Part shown: positions 56,777-64,000 of the stretch, one piece after another
Numbering within the stretch: the first letter of the stretch is position 1
How the letters are laid out: each line of letters begins with the position of its first letter
DNA from: an uncultured Bacteroidales bacterium
Lineage (GTDB): Bacteria; Bacteroidota; Bacteroidia; Bacteroidales; F082
Direction of reading: 5' to 3'
NCBI GenBank assembly: GCA_905234645.1
Contig: CAJOIS010000001.1
Span: 62,001-126,000 of the forward strand
Length of the DNA stretch: 64,000 bases
Program-made: the position numbers and the translations under genes
The notes under the pieces: generated by a model
The model's database searches: none
Told to the model about the DNA's origin: nothing
Seen by the model: the letters and a program-made list of their open reading frames with translations, nothing else

Positions 56777-58051
56777 ATGGACAAGACCTATAAGAAAAGA
56801 ATAGCTGACAGGCTGTTGGAGCGTAAATTAGCAGGCAAAGGGGCTGTGCTTATCGAGGGCGCGAAGTGGTGCGGAAAGACCACCACAGCGGAGCAGATTG
56901 CCAAGAGCGTGAAATATATGACGGAAACAGGAATGGTTGACCAGAATATCAAGATGGCGACGCTGAATCCGAAGCTGCTGTTAAGAGGTAATTTTCCTCG
57001 GCTTATCGATGAATGGCAGATTGCCCCTCAACTGTGGGACAGCATTCGTTTTGAATCAGACCACGGCGCGCTGGGTCAGTTTATTCTGACAGGCTCAGCC
57101 GTCCCTGCTGACATGAGCAAGGTGGTTCACTCAGGAACAGGACGCATTGGGTGGCTTAGGATGCGCCCCATGAGCCTATGGGAGTCGCAGGAATCGACTG
57201 GAGAGGTGTCGTTGGCTGAATTGTTTGAAACACCCGAACAAGTTGGAGCCATCAACAATATGGACATTGACCGATTGGCTTTCCTGACCTGCCGCGGAGG
57301 ATGGCCATTGGCTGTGGATATGGAACACGAGATAGCCTTAGACCAGGCGTTTGACTATGTGGAGGCGGTTGAGAAACGTGATATTTCGAAGGTGGACGGT
57401 GTGGAGCGCGACCCCGTAAGGGTTCACCGCCTGCTGCGCTCACTGGCGCGAAACCAAGGCAGCCAGGCATCGTGCGGCACTATCAAGGCAGACTTGATAG
57501 CGAATGAGTCGGACGCTTTGTCGGAAGATACCATCGCATCGTATATCAAGGCTCTGAAAGAGATTTTTGTGGTAGAGGACAGCGAGGCTTGGAATCCGAA
57601 CTTGCGGAGCAAGACGGCGATACGGACGAGCGACACGCGGTATTACACCGACCCATCGATTGCCACCGCTGCATTAGGCATAGGCCCTCGCGACTTGGTG
57701 AACGACTTGAACACCTTCGGATTGATGTTTGAAACATTGGCCGTGCGAGACCTGCGAGCCTACGCCGATGCACTCAACGGTAAGGTGTACCATTTCCGGG
57801 ACAAGAACGGTCTGGAATGCGATGCTGTGGTGCATCTAAGGAATGGTCGTTATGGCTTGGTTGAAATAAAGCTGGGGGGCGATGACCTCATCAATGAAGG
57901 CGCAGCATCATTATTGGATCTTGCAGGCAAGATTGACACGGAGAAGATGAAGGATCCTTCGTTTATGATGGTGCTGGTGGGCGTGGGAACGTATGCCTAT
58001 CGCCGTGAAGACGGAGTGTTTGTTGTGCCCATTGGGTGCTTGAAGGATTAA
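56777..58051 (+). CDS. AAA_14/DUF4143-type ATP-binding protein
   Basis: VLIEGAKWCGKTTTAEQ Walker A, RLIDEWQ, FILTGSA, C-terminal GLECDAVVHLRNGRYGLVEIKLG. Confidence 0.93.
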   Translation: MDKTYKKRIADRLLERKLAGKGAVLIEGAKWCGKTTTAEQIAKSVKYMTETGMVDQNIKMATLNPKLLLRGNFPRLIDEWQIAPQLWDSIRFESDHGALGQFILTGSAVPADMSKVVHSGTGRIGWLRMRPMSLWESQESTGEVSLAELFETPEQVGAINNMDIDRLAFLTCRGGWPLAVDMEHEIALDQAFDYVEAVEKRDISKVDGVERDPVRVHRLLRSLARNQGSQASCGTIKADLIANESDALSEDTIASYIKALKEIFVVEDSEAWNPNLRSKTAIRTSDTRYYTDPSIATAALGIGPRDLVNDLNTFGLMFETLAVRDLRAYADALNGKVYHFRDKNGLECDAVVHLRNGRYGLVEIKLGGDDLINEGAASLLDLAGKIDTEKMKDPSFMMVLVGVGTYAYRREDGVFVVPIGCLKD

Positions 58052-58120
58052 GTAACATCACATCAACCCTCTCCGAGCGGAGAGGGAGGAGCGGCTATAT
58101 TTCAAACATACCCCCGATGT

Positions 58121-58210
58121 CTTAGACTAGGGATACCCAAGGGTTAGACTTGGGTTAGACTTGGGTTAGACTGGGGTTAGACTGGGGTTACCCATGGCTT
58201 ACCCAAGGGT
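58121..58210. repeat. 11-bp tandem repeat GGGTTAGACTK next to the speA 3' end
   Basis: Units at 58141, 58152, 58163, 58174 and a partial at 58185. Confidence 0.85.
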
Positions 58211-58214
58211 TCCA

Positions 58215-60101
58215 TCATTCCAAGTAGGTGTACCCGTACAACCCCGAGCGATAGTTCGAAAGGAACTCCTTGCCCTCTTCGACGGTGATTTTGCCTTCCT
58301 TGACGCACTTGGTGACCCAGGTCTCCACCGTGCGGACGAGTTTCTTGGGACTGTATTGTACGTATTCGAGCACGTCGGCCACGGTCTCGCCATCGATGAC
58401 TTGGTCAATGTAGTAGCCTTTTTCGTCCACCGAGACGTGCACGGCATTGGTGTCGCCAAATAGGTTGTGGAGGTCGCCCAAAATCTCTTGGTAGGCACCT
58501 ACGAGGAACACTCCTATATAATAATGCTCCTTGTCAGTGAACGAATGCAGCGGGATGGTGTGCTGCGTCGACTTGGCCACGAAGTTGGTGATTTTGCCGT
58601 CACTGTCGCAGGTGATGTCTTGCAGGGTAGCGAGGTGGGTCGGGTTCTCGTCAAGCCTTTGAATCGGGATGATGGGGAAGAGCTGGTCAATGGCCCAAAG
58701 GTCGGGCAGCGACTGGAATAGTGAGAAGTTGCAGAAGTATTTGTCAGCCAAGAGTTTCGGCAAGGAGGCGAAGTCCTCGGGCACACGTTTCAGGCTGTTG
58801 GCGATGTGGTTCACCTCGCGGGCGATGCTCCAGAACAATCTTTCAATCTTGGCGCGCGACTTGAGGTCGAGCAAGCCGAGGCTGAACAGGTTGAGGGCTT
58901 CTTCACGGATTTCCTGGGCATCGTGCCAAATCTCAAGAGAAGAGTTTTTGGTAAGCTCGTCCCACGACTCGTAAAGTTCCTTGATGAGCTCGTGGTCGTT
59001 TTCTTCGGGTTCTTCGTTGTCGTCCCATTCAGGCAATGAGGTCTTTTCCAGCACTTCGAAAATGAGCACGGAGTGATGTGCGGTCAGGGCGCGACCAGAT
59101 TCACAGATGACGTTGGGATGGGGCAGTTCGTTTTTGTCGCAGGCATCCACGATGGTGTAGATGGCGTTGTTGGCGTACTCCTGGATGCTGTAGTTGACCG
59201 AGCTTGCGCTGCTTGAGCTGGTGCCGTCGTAGTCGACGCCGAGACCACCACCCATGTCGACGTATTCGATATGGTAGCCCATCTTGTAGAGCTGCACGTA
59301 GAACTGTGCCGCCTCACGCAAGGCCACGTTGATTTTCTTGATCTTGCTGACTTGGCTGCCGATGTGGTAGTGGACAAGCTTGAGGCAGTCCTTCATGTCG
59401 TGTTCCTCGAGGAAGTCGAGGGCTTCGAGGAGCTCGGAGGAGGTGAGGCCAAACTTGCTGCCGTCGCCGCCCGATTCTTCCCATTTGCCTGCACCCGAGC
59501 TGGCCAATTTGATTCGCACGCCCAAATTAGGCGTGACCTTCAGCCGACGGGCGATCTTTGCCGTGATTTTCAGCTCGTTGAGCTTCTCAATGACGATGAT
59601 GATTTTGCGCCCCATCTTCTGGGCGAGCAGGGCGAGCTCGATGAATTCCTCGTCCTTATATCCATTGCAGACGATGAGCGAGTCGGAGTCGGTGCCAAGG
59701 GCAATGATGGCATGAAGCTCTGGTTTCGAGCCAGCTTCTAGACCGATGTTGCACTTCTTGCCGTGGCTGACAATCTCTTCAACCACAGGACGCATTTGGT
59801 TCACCTTGATGGGCATCACCACGAAGTTCTGGCCGTGGAATTCATATTCTTTAGCAGCCTCCTTGAAGCAGGAGTCAATCTTGTTGATGCGGTCGTCAAG
59901 GATGTCTGGAAAACGTATCAGCATGGGGGCTGAAACATCTCTAAGTGACAGCTCGTCAACCAGTTCCGGTAGGTCGACCGAGGCACAGCCTTCTTTGGGT
60001 GTAACGACCATGTGGCCTTTTTCGTTGATGGAAAAATAACTGCCTCCCCAGCCTTTCACGTTGTAAAGGTCCTCGGAGTCTTCAATGCGCCATTTTCTCA
60101 T
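58215..60101 (-). CDS. speA: Biosynthetic arginine decarboxylase
   Basis: MPIKVNQMRPVVEEIVSHGKKCNIGLEAGSKPEL, YVDMGGGLGVDYDGT, NVICESGRALTAHHSVLI; start chosen at MRKWRIED. Confidence 0.93.
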   Translation of the reverse strand: MRKWRIEDSEDLYNVKGWGGSYFSINEKGHMVVTPKEGCASVDLPELVDELSLRDVSAPMLIRFPDILDDRINKIDSCFKEAAKEYEFHGQNFVVMPIKVNQMRPVVEEIVSHGKKCNIGLEAGSKPELHAIIALGTDSDSLIVCNGYKDEEFIELALLAQKMGRKIIIVIEKLNELKITAKIARRLKVTPNLGVRIKLASSGAGKWEESGGDGSKFGLTSSELLEALDFLEEHDMKDCLKLVHYHIGSQVSKIKKINVALREAAQFYVQLYKMGYHIEYVDMGGGLGVDYDGTSSSSASSVNYSIQEYANNAIYTIVDACDKNELPHPNVICESGRALTAHHSVLIFEVLEKTSLPEWDDNEEPEENDHELIKELYESWDELTKNSSLEIWHDAQEIREEALNLFSLGLLDLKSRAKIERLFWSIAREVNHIANSLKRVPEDFASLPKLLADKYFCNFSLFQSLPDLWAIDQLFPIIPIQRLDENPTHLATLQDITCDSDGKITNFVAKSTQHTIPLHSFTDKEHYYIGVFLVGAYQEILGDLHNLFGDTNAVHVSVDEKGYYIDQVIDGETVADVLEYVQYSPKKLVRTVETWVTKCVKEGKITVEEGKEFLSNYRSGLYGYTYLE

Positions 60102-60173
60102 TGCTACAGGTTTTGTTAGGTTATAAATGGGCTGCAAAACTATTAAAAATATTCGGTTTTACGCAGTTTTCCT

Positions 60174-60181
60174 TATTTTTG
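60174..60181 (+). promoter_or_regulatory. Putative -7 element TATTTTTG
   Basis: TAnnTTTG match 18 bp before the ATG at 60199. Confidence 0.45.
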
Positions 60182-60198
60182 CACAAAAATATGCATCT

Positions 60199-61086
60199 AT
60201 GAGGCTCATTATCGATGCCGGTTCCACCAAGATGGAATGGATCCTGATGGATGGAAATGAGGTAAAATCCCGTTTCGAGACGGAAGGTTTCAATCCAAAT
60301 TATTCCGATAGGCAATGCCTTGAAAACACCATCAACTTTGTAGAGACGCGATTTATCGCGTCTCCAAATAATGATTGTCATGTTTCGAGACGCGATGAAT
60401 CGGCGTCTCTACATGCCATATTTTATTACGGCACCGGTTGTGGCAACGAACAGAATTGCCAAACCATCAAGGAGGTGTTCCAAAACCGTTTTCCTGATGC
60501 TGAAATCCATGTCACCCACGACCTGATGGCGGCCTGCCATGCCGTTTTGGGTCACGAAAAAGGCATTGCCTGTATTTTGGGAACAGGCTCGAATGCCTGT
60601 GTTTATGATGGTGAAAAGATTGTGGAAAAAGCCGTTTCACTTGGCTATCTCGTTGGCGACGAAGGCAGTGGGATGCATATCGGCAGGGAAGTGGTGCGCG
60701 CCTATTTTTATGGCTTCATGCCTGAGGAATTGCGGATGAGATTCGATGCGGAGTATCATTTGGATTTGAAGGAATTCATCCAGCGGCTATATCATGAGGG
60801 GCAGCCATCGAAGTATCTGGCCGCTTTCGCCAAGTTTGCGGGCGAAAACCAAATGCATCCTTATGATCGAGGTTTGGTGAAAACCTGTTTCAAGGCCTTT
60901 ATCGAGGCATTTATCCTTCGTTTCGGAGAATGCCGCTCTCTGAAAATGGGTTTCGTGGGATCGGTGGCCTATCATTTCAGCGATGTGCTGGAGGAAACAC
61001 TGTCGGATTTTGGTCTCACAATGGGTGAGGTCATGCAAGCTCCTGCCGAAGGACTGATACGGTATTATCAAAATCTTCCGGAGTAA
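60199..61086 (+). CDS. BadF/BadG-type ATPase / N-acetylglucosamine kinase-like protein
   Basis: MRLIIDAGSTKMEWIL, AIFYYGTGCGNE, ACILGTGSNACVYDGE, YLVGDEGSGMHIG. Confidence 0.88.
   Translation: MRLIIDAGSTKMEWILMDGNEVKSRFETEGFNPNYSDRQCLENTINFVETRFIASPNNDCHVSRRDESASLHAIFYYGTGCGNEQNCQTIKEVFQNRFPDAEIHVTHDLMAACHAVLGHEKGIACILGTGSNACVYDGEKIVEKAVSLGYLVGDEGSGMHIGREVVRAYFYGFMPEELRMRFDAEYHLDLKEFIQRLYHEGQPSKYLAAFAKFAGENQMHPYDRGLVKTCFKAFIEAFILRFGECRSLKMGFVGSVAYHFSDVLEETLSDFGLTMGEVMQAPAEGLIRYYQNLPE
60340..60413. repeat. GTAGAGACGCGA-family double palindrome inside the BadF-type gene
   Basis: GTAGAGACGCGATTTATCGCGTCTCC...TTTCGAGACGCGATGAATCGGCGTCTCTAC, translated in frame. Confidence 0.85.
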
Positions 61087-61930
61087 TCCACTGATAGCTG
61101 CTGTCCTTCCTTAACCACGTCATCTGCCGCTTGGCATATTGCCGCGTGTGGATCTTGATTTGTTCCACGGCCTCTTCCAGAGTGCAGATGCCATCGAAAT
61201 AGGCGAATAATTCTTTGTAACCAACGGTGTTCAAGGCGTTCAGATCCCGCTTGGGATAGCGTGCTTTGGCTTCTTCCAACAGCCCTTGCTCCATCATCAT
61301 GTCAACCCGCCTGTCGATGCGCTCGATGAGGGCTTGTCGGTCCCAAAGCAGGGCGTATTTCTTGATGGCGAAGTCGCGCTTGACCGTTTCGCCACTGCGG
61401 AACGAAGAGAATGGCTTTCCTGTTTGGTAGCAGACCTCCAAAGCGCGTTGTAGGCGGCGTGGGTTCTGCTGGTCTACGATGGCGTAATAGTCGGAGTCGA
61501 GACGCTGCAAGGCCTCTTGCATGCCATGCAAGCCTTCGTCATGGTATAGTTTCTCTACTTTCTCTCGGATTTCAGGCTCTACGTCGGGCATGGCGTCGAT
61601 GCCGTTGCAGACGGCGTCGATGAAGAGACCAGAGCCGCCGGTCATGACAACAGTGTCATGGGTTTTGAAGAGCTCGTCCAAAAGTTGTATGGCGTCGCTC
61701 TCGTAGTCGGCCACATCGTATTTGTCCTCGATGCTGATGTGATGCACAAAATAATGCTTGGCTTGACTCAGTTCATCCTCGGTGGGTGCTGCCGTACCGA
61801 TGCTCATCTCCTTGTAGAACTGACGGCTGTCGGCGGAGAGGATGACGGTATTCAAGGCCTTGGCCAACTCAATGGAGAAGGCGGTCTTGCCTGAGGCAGT
61901 GGGGCCGGCTATGACGATGAGGGTTTTCAT
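61031..61930 (-). CDS. miaA: tRNA dimethylallyltransferase
   Basis: VIAGPTASGKTAFSIELAKAL, ILSADSRQFYKEMSIGTAAPT, VMTGGSGLFIDAV. Confidence 0.95.
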   Translation of the reverse strand: MKTLIVIAGPTASGKTAFSIELAKALNTVILSADSRQFYKEMSIGTAAPTEDELSQAKHYFVHHISIEDKYDVADYESDAIQLLDELFKTHDTVVMTGGSGLFIDAVCNGIDAMPDVEPEIREKVEKLYHDEGLHGMQEALQRLDSDYYAIVDQQNPRRLQRALEVCYQTGKPFSSFRSGETVKRDFAIKKYALLWDRQALIERIDRRVDMMMEQGLLEEAKARYPKRDLNALNTVGYKELFAYFDGICTLEEAVEQIKIHTRQYAKRQMTWLRKDSSYQWITPEDFDNTVSVLRQELA

Positions 61931-61953
61931 TGAATGCCATTGTTGTCGCTTTG

Positions 61954-62032
61954 CGTCATTGCGAGGAGGTTCGACGAAGCAATCCAGAAAAGAACTTTTT
62001 CTCTGGACTGCTTCGTTCCTCGCAGTGACGTA
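61954..62032. repeat. Long palindromic repeat (REP/MITE-like) CGTCATTGCGAGG...CCTCGCAGTGACG
   Basis: CGTCATTGCGAGGAGGTTCGACGAAGCAATCCAGA...TCTGGACTGCTTCGTTCCTCGCAGTGACG inverted repeat between miaA and cca. Confidence 0.85.
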
Positions 62033-62048
62033 AAACGTGTCATAAGCT

Positions 62049-63524
62049 TTAAAGTTTATTCGGCACCGGTCCGTTATTTGCTACCACGATGGGCTCTTGG
62101 ATTTCCTTCACCACACTAAGCCCCAGCTTCTTTCCTTCTTCCTTCATGAATGCGTAAGCCTCGGTGAAGTTGTTGCCGATGACACCGTCGAGGATGGCCT
62201 CGCGGATGGCGTTCTTGATGACGCCGACCTCGCGACCCTCAGGGATGCCAAAGGTCTCCATGATGGCATTGCCGTCGATGGGCGGCTGCCAGTTGCGCAG
62301 GTGGTCCTTGGCCTCGATTTCCTTTAGCTTTTCCTGCACGATCTCGAAATTGTGGTGGAACTTCTTGACTTTTTCCTCGTTTTTCGAGGTGATGTCGGCA
62401 TGGCAGAGCAGCATAAGGTCGTCGATGTCGTCACCGGCATCAAACAAAAGCCTTCTCACTGCGCTGTCTGTGACCACGTCTTCGGCCAGGACGATGGGGC
62501 GAAGGTGGAGCAACACCAGCTTCTCCACATATTTCATCTTCTCGTTCAAGGGCAGCTTCATGGCGGCGAAGATCTTGGGCACCATTTTGGAACCTTTGAA
62601 CTCATGGCCGTGGAAGGTCCAGCCTGTGCCGTCTTCCCAACGTTTGGTCTGGGGCTTGGCGATGTCGTGCAGCAAGGCAGCCCATCGCAGCCAGAGGTCG
62701 TCGCTTTTCTCGGCCACTTGGTCAAGCACTTGCAATGTGTGCAGGAAGTTGTCCTTATGGCCTCGGCCTTGCACGACTTCCACGCCTTTCAATTGGCAAA
62801 GCTGCGGGAAGATGAGCTTTAGCAGCCCGCTTTCATCCAATAGCTTGAATCCGATGGAAGGCTTCGGCGAGAGGATGATTTTGTTCAGCTCCTCGGTGAC
62901 ACGCTCCATCGAGACGATCTTGATGCGCTCGGCATTGCGCTTAATGGCCTCAAAAGATTCATGTTCAATGTAGAACTTGAGTTGCGAAGCAAACCTGATG
63001 GCCCGCATCATGCGGAGTGGGTCGTCGGAATAGGTGATGTCAGGGTCAAGGGGTGTTCTTAATAACAGTTCCTCCATGTCGGCCATGCCGCCGTAAAGGT
63101 CGATGAGCGTGCCGAAGTCCTCGGCATTGAGGCTGAGGGCCATGGCGTTGATGGTGAAGTCGCGGCGACTGATGTCGTCTTCCAACGTGCCGTTTTCCAC
63201 CACGGGCTTGCGGCTGTTGCGGTCGTAGGACTCTTTCCTCGCGCCCACAAACTCTACTTCCATGCCATCGAAGCGAATCATGGCCGTGCCGAAGGCGCCG
63301 TAGTATTTGGCTTCCTTATGACCGGGCAGGAGAGAGGCGACCTTCTTTGCGAGGGTGATGCCGCTGCCCACGGTGACCACGTCAATGTCATTCGACGGAC
63401 GGCGCAACAGGATGTCGCGCACATAGCCGCCGATGACATAGCTCTTGTAGCCCAACTCCGCACTGGCGTAGGCAATCACCTTAAAGATCTTGCTGCTGAT
63501 ATGTTTCTTGAAGTCGTAGTTCAT
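62049..63524 (-). CDS. cca: CCA tRNA nucleotidyltransferase / poly(A) polymerase family protein with HD domain
   Basis: SYVIGGYVRDILLRRPSNDIDVVTVG, RDFTINAMALSL, RWAALLHDIAKPQTK. Confidence 0.92.
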   Translation of the reverse strand: MNYDFKKHISSKIFKVIAYASAELGYKSYVIGGYVRDILLRRPSNDIDVVTVGSGITLAKKVASLLPGHKEAKYYGAFGTAMIRFDGMEVEFVGARKESYDRNSRKPVVENGTLEDDISRRDFTINAMALSLNAEDFGTLIDLYGGMADMEELLLRTPLDPDITYSDDPLRMMRAIRFASQLKFYIEHESFEAIKRNAERIKIVSMERVTEELNKIILSPKPSIGFKLLDESGLLKLIFPQLCQLKGVEVVQGRGHKDNFLHTLQVLDQVAEKSDDLWLRWAALLHDIAKPQTKRWEDGTGWTFHGHEFKGSKMVPKIFAAMKLPLNEKMKYVEKLVLLHLRPIVLAEDVVTDSAVRRLLFDAGDDIDDLMLLCHADITSKNEEKVKKFHHNFEIVQEKLKEIEAKDHLRNWQPPIDGNAIMETFGIPEGREVGVIKNAIREAILDGVIGNNFTEAYAFMKEEGKKLGLSVVKEIQEPIVVANNGPVPNKL

Positions 63525-64000
63525 CAGACTTTGGCTTCTTCAAGGACTTTCTTTTCGGTCGGGATGATGTTGACGATGGTCTCTTCGCCCTTTTCGTCGA
63601 GGTCGATACTGATGGTGTCGCCGATATGGAGGTTGGCGGAGATGATGGCCTCGGCCAAGACGTCTTCCACATACTTCTGGACGGCACGCTTCAACGGACG
63701 GGCACCATATTGTTCGTCCCAGCCCTTCTCGGCGAGGAAGTCCATGGCCTTCTCGGTGATTTCGATCTTGTAGCCCATCTCTTCGACGCGCTTGACCACC
63801 TGACGAATCTCGATGCCGATAATTTTCTGGATGTCATTCTTTTCCAAAGCGTTGAACATCACCACATCGTCGACGCGGTTGAGGAACTCGGGCGCGAAGG
63901 TGCGCTTCAAGGCATTGTCGATGACGCTCTGTGAATACTCGTTCTTCGCGTTGAGCTTGGCCTGTGTGCCGAAGCCGACACCTTGACCGAAGTCCTTCAG
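63524..64000 (-). CDS. clpC: ClpC-like AAA+ chaperone, C-terminal part (cut by window edge)
   Basis: RTFAPEFLNRVDDVVMFNAL, EKGWDEQYGARPLKRAVQKYVEDVLAEAI; frame remains open to 64000. Confidence 0.9.
   Translation of the reverse strand: MKDFGQGVGFGTQAKLNAKNEYSQSVIDNALKRTFAPEFLNRVDDVVMFNALEKNDIQKIIGIEIRQVVKRVEEMGYKIEITEKAMDFLAEKGWDEQYGARPLKRAVQKYVEDVLAEAIISANLHIGDTISIDLDEKGEETIVNIIPTEKKVLEEAKV

Noticed and set aside
1-64000. tRNA or rRNA genes
   Set aside because: Intergenic regions were read for cloverleaf or rRNA-like sequence and none was recognised; a tRNAscan/Infernal run would be needed to exclude them fully.

Overview
This 64 kb window looks like a Bacteroidota chromosome. The main evidence is a C-terminal T9SS-type sorting domain, TAnnTTTG-like -7 elements, a DUF6266-like protein and WG/DUF5119-like proteins. 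From left to right: (1) the 3' part of one giant glycine-rich repeat protein and a complete ~7955-aa secreted giant protein made of VFGGG/VYGGG solenoid-like repeats; (2) a small membrane-anchored secreted protein and an acyl-CoA ligase; (3) a minus-strand, phage-lysis-like gene group (DUF6266-like, lipoprotein, holin-like, M15 peptidase, sigma-like) with two small ORFs absent from the ORF track; (4) an exact 19 x 8-bp tandem repeat and a candidate structured leader; (5) a ~15 kb plus-strand phospho-signalling locus: FHA proteins, three Ser/Thr kinases, a PP2C phosphatase, FHA-TM-InlB-repeat and FHA-FHA-TM-trypsin-like proteins, WG-repeat, outer-membrane and MORN proteins, and an LRR gene split by one stop codon; (6) a translationally coupled four-gene operon of exported caspase-like protease, ECF sigma factor, TM anti-sigma-like/TPR protein and exported TPR-CHAT protease; (7) a zinc-ribbon lipoprotein and a WG protein; (8) an AAA/DUF4143 ATPase flanked by a duplicated speA 3' end; (9) housekeeping genes speA, a BadF-type kinase, miaA, cca and partial clpC. 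The best candidates for an undescribed system are the FHA/kinase/phosphatase/protease locus with the adjacent caspase-sigma-CHAT operon. A bipartite promoter-like element, identically spaced, lies upstream of both the caspase operon and the zinc-ribbon lipoprotein gene. All calls come from reading the sequence and the supplied translations; no database search was run.
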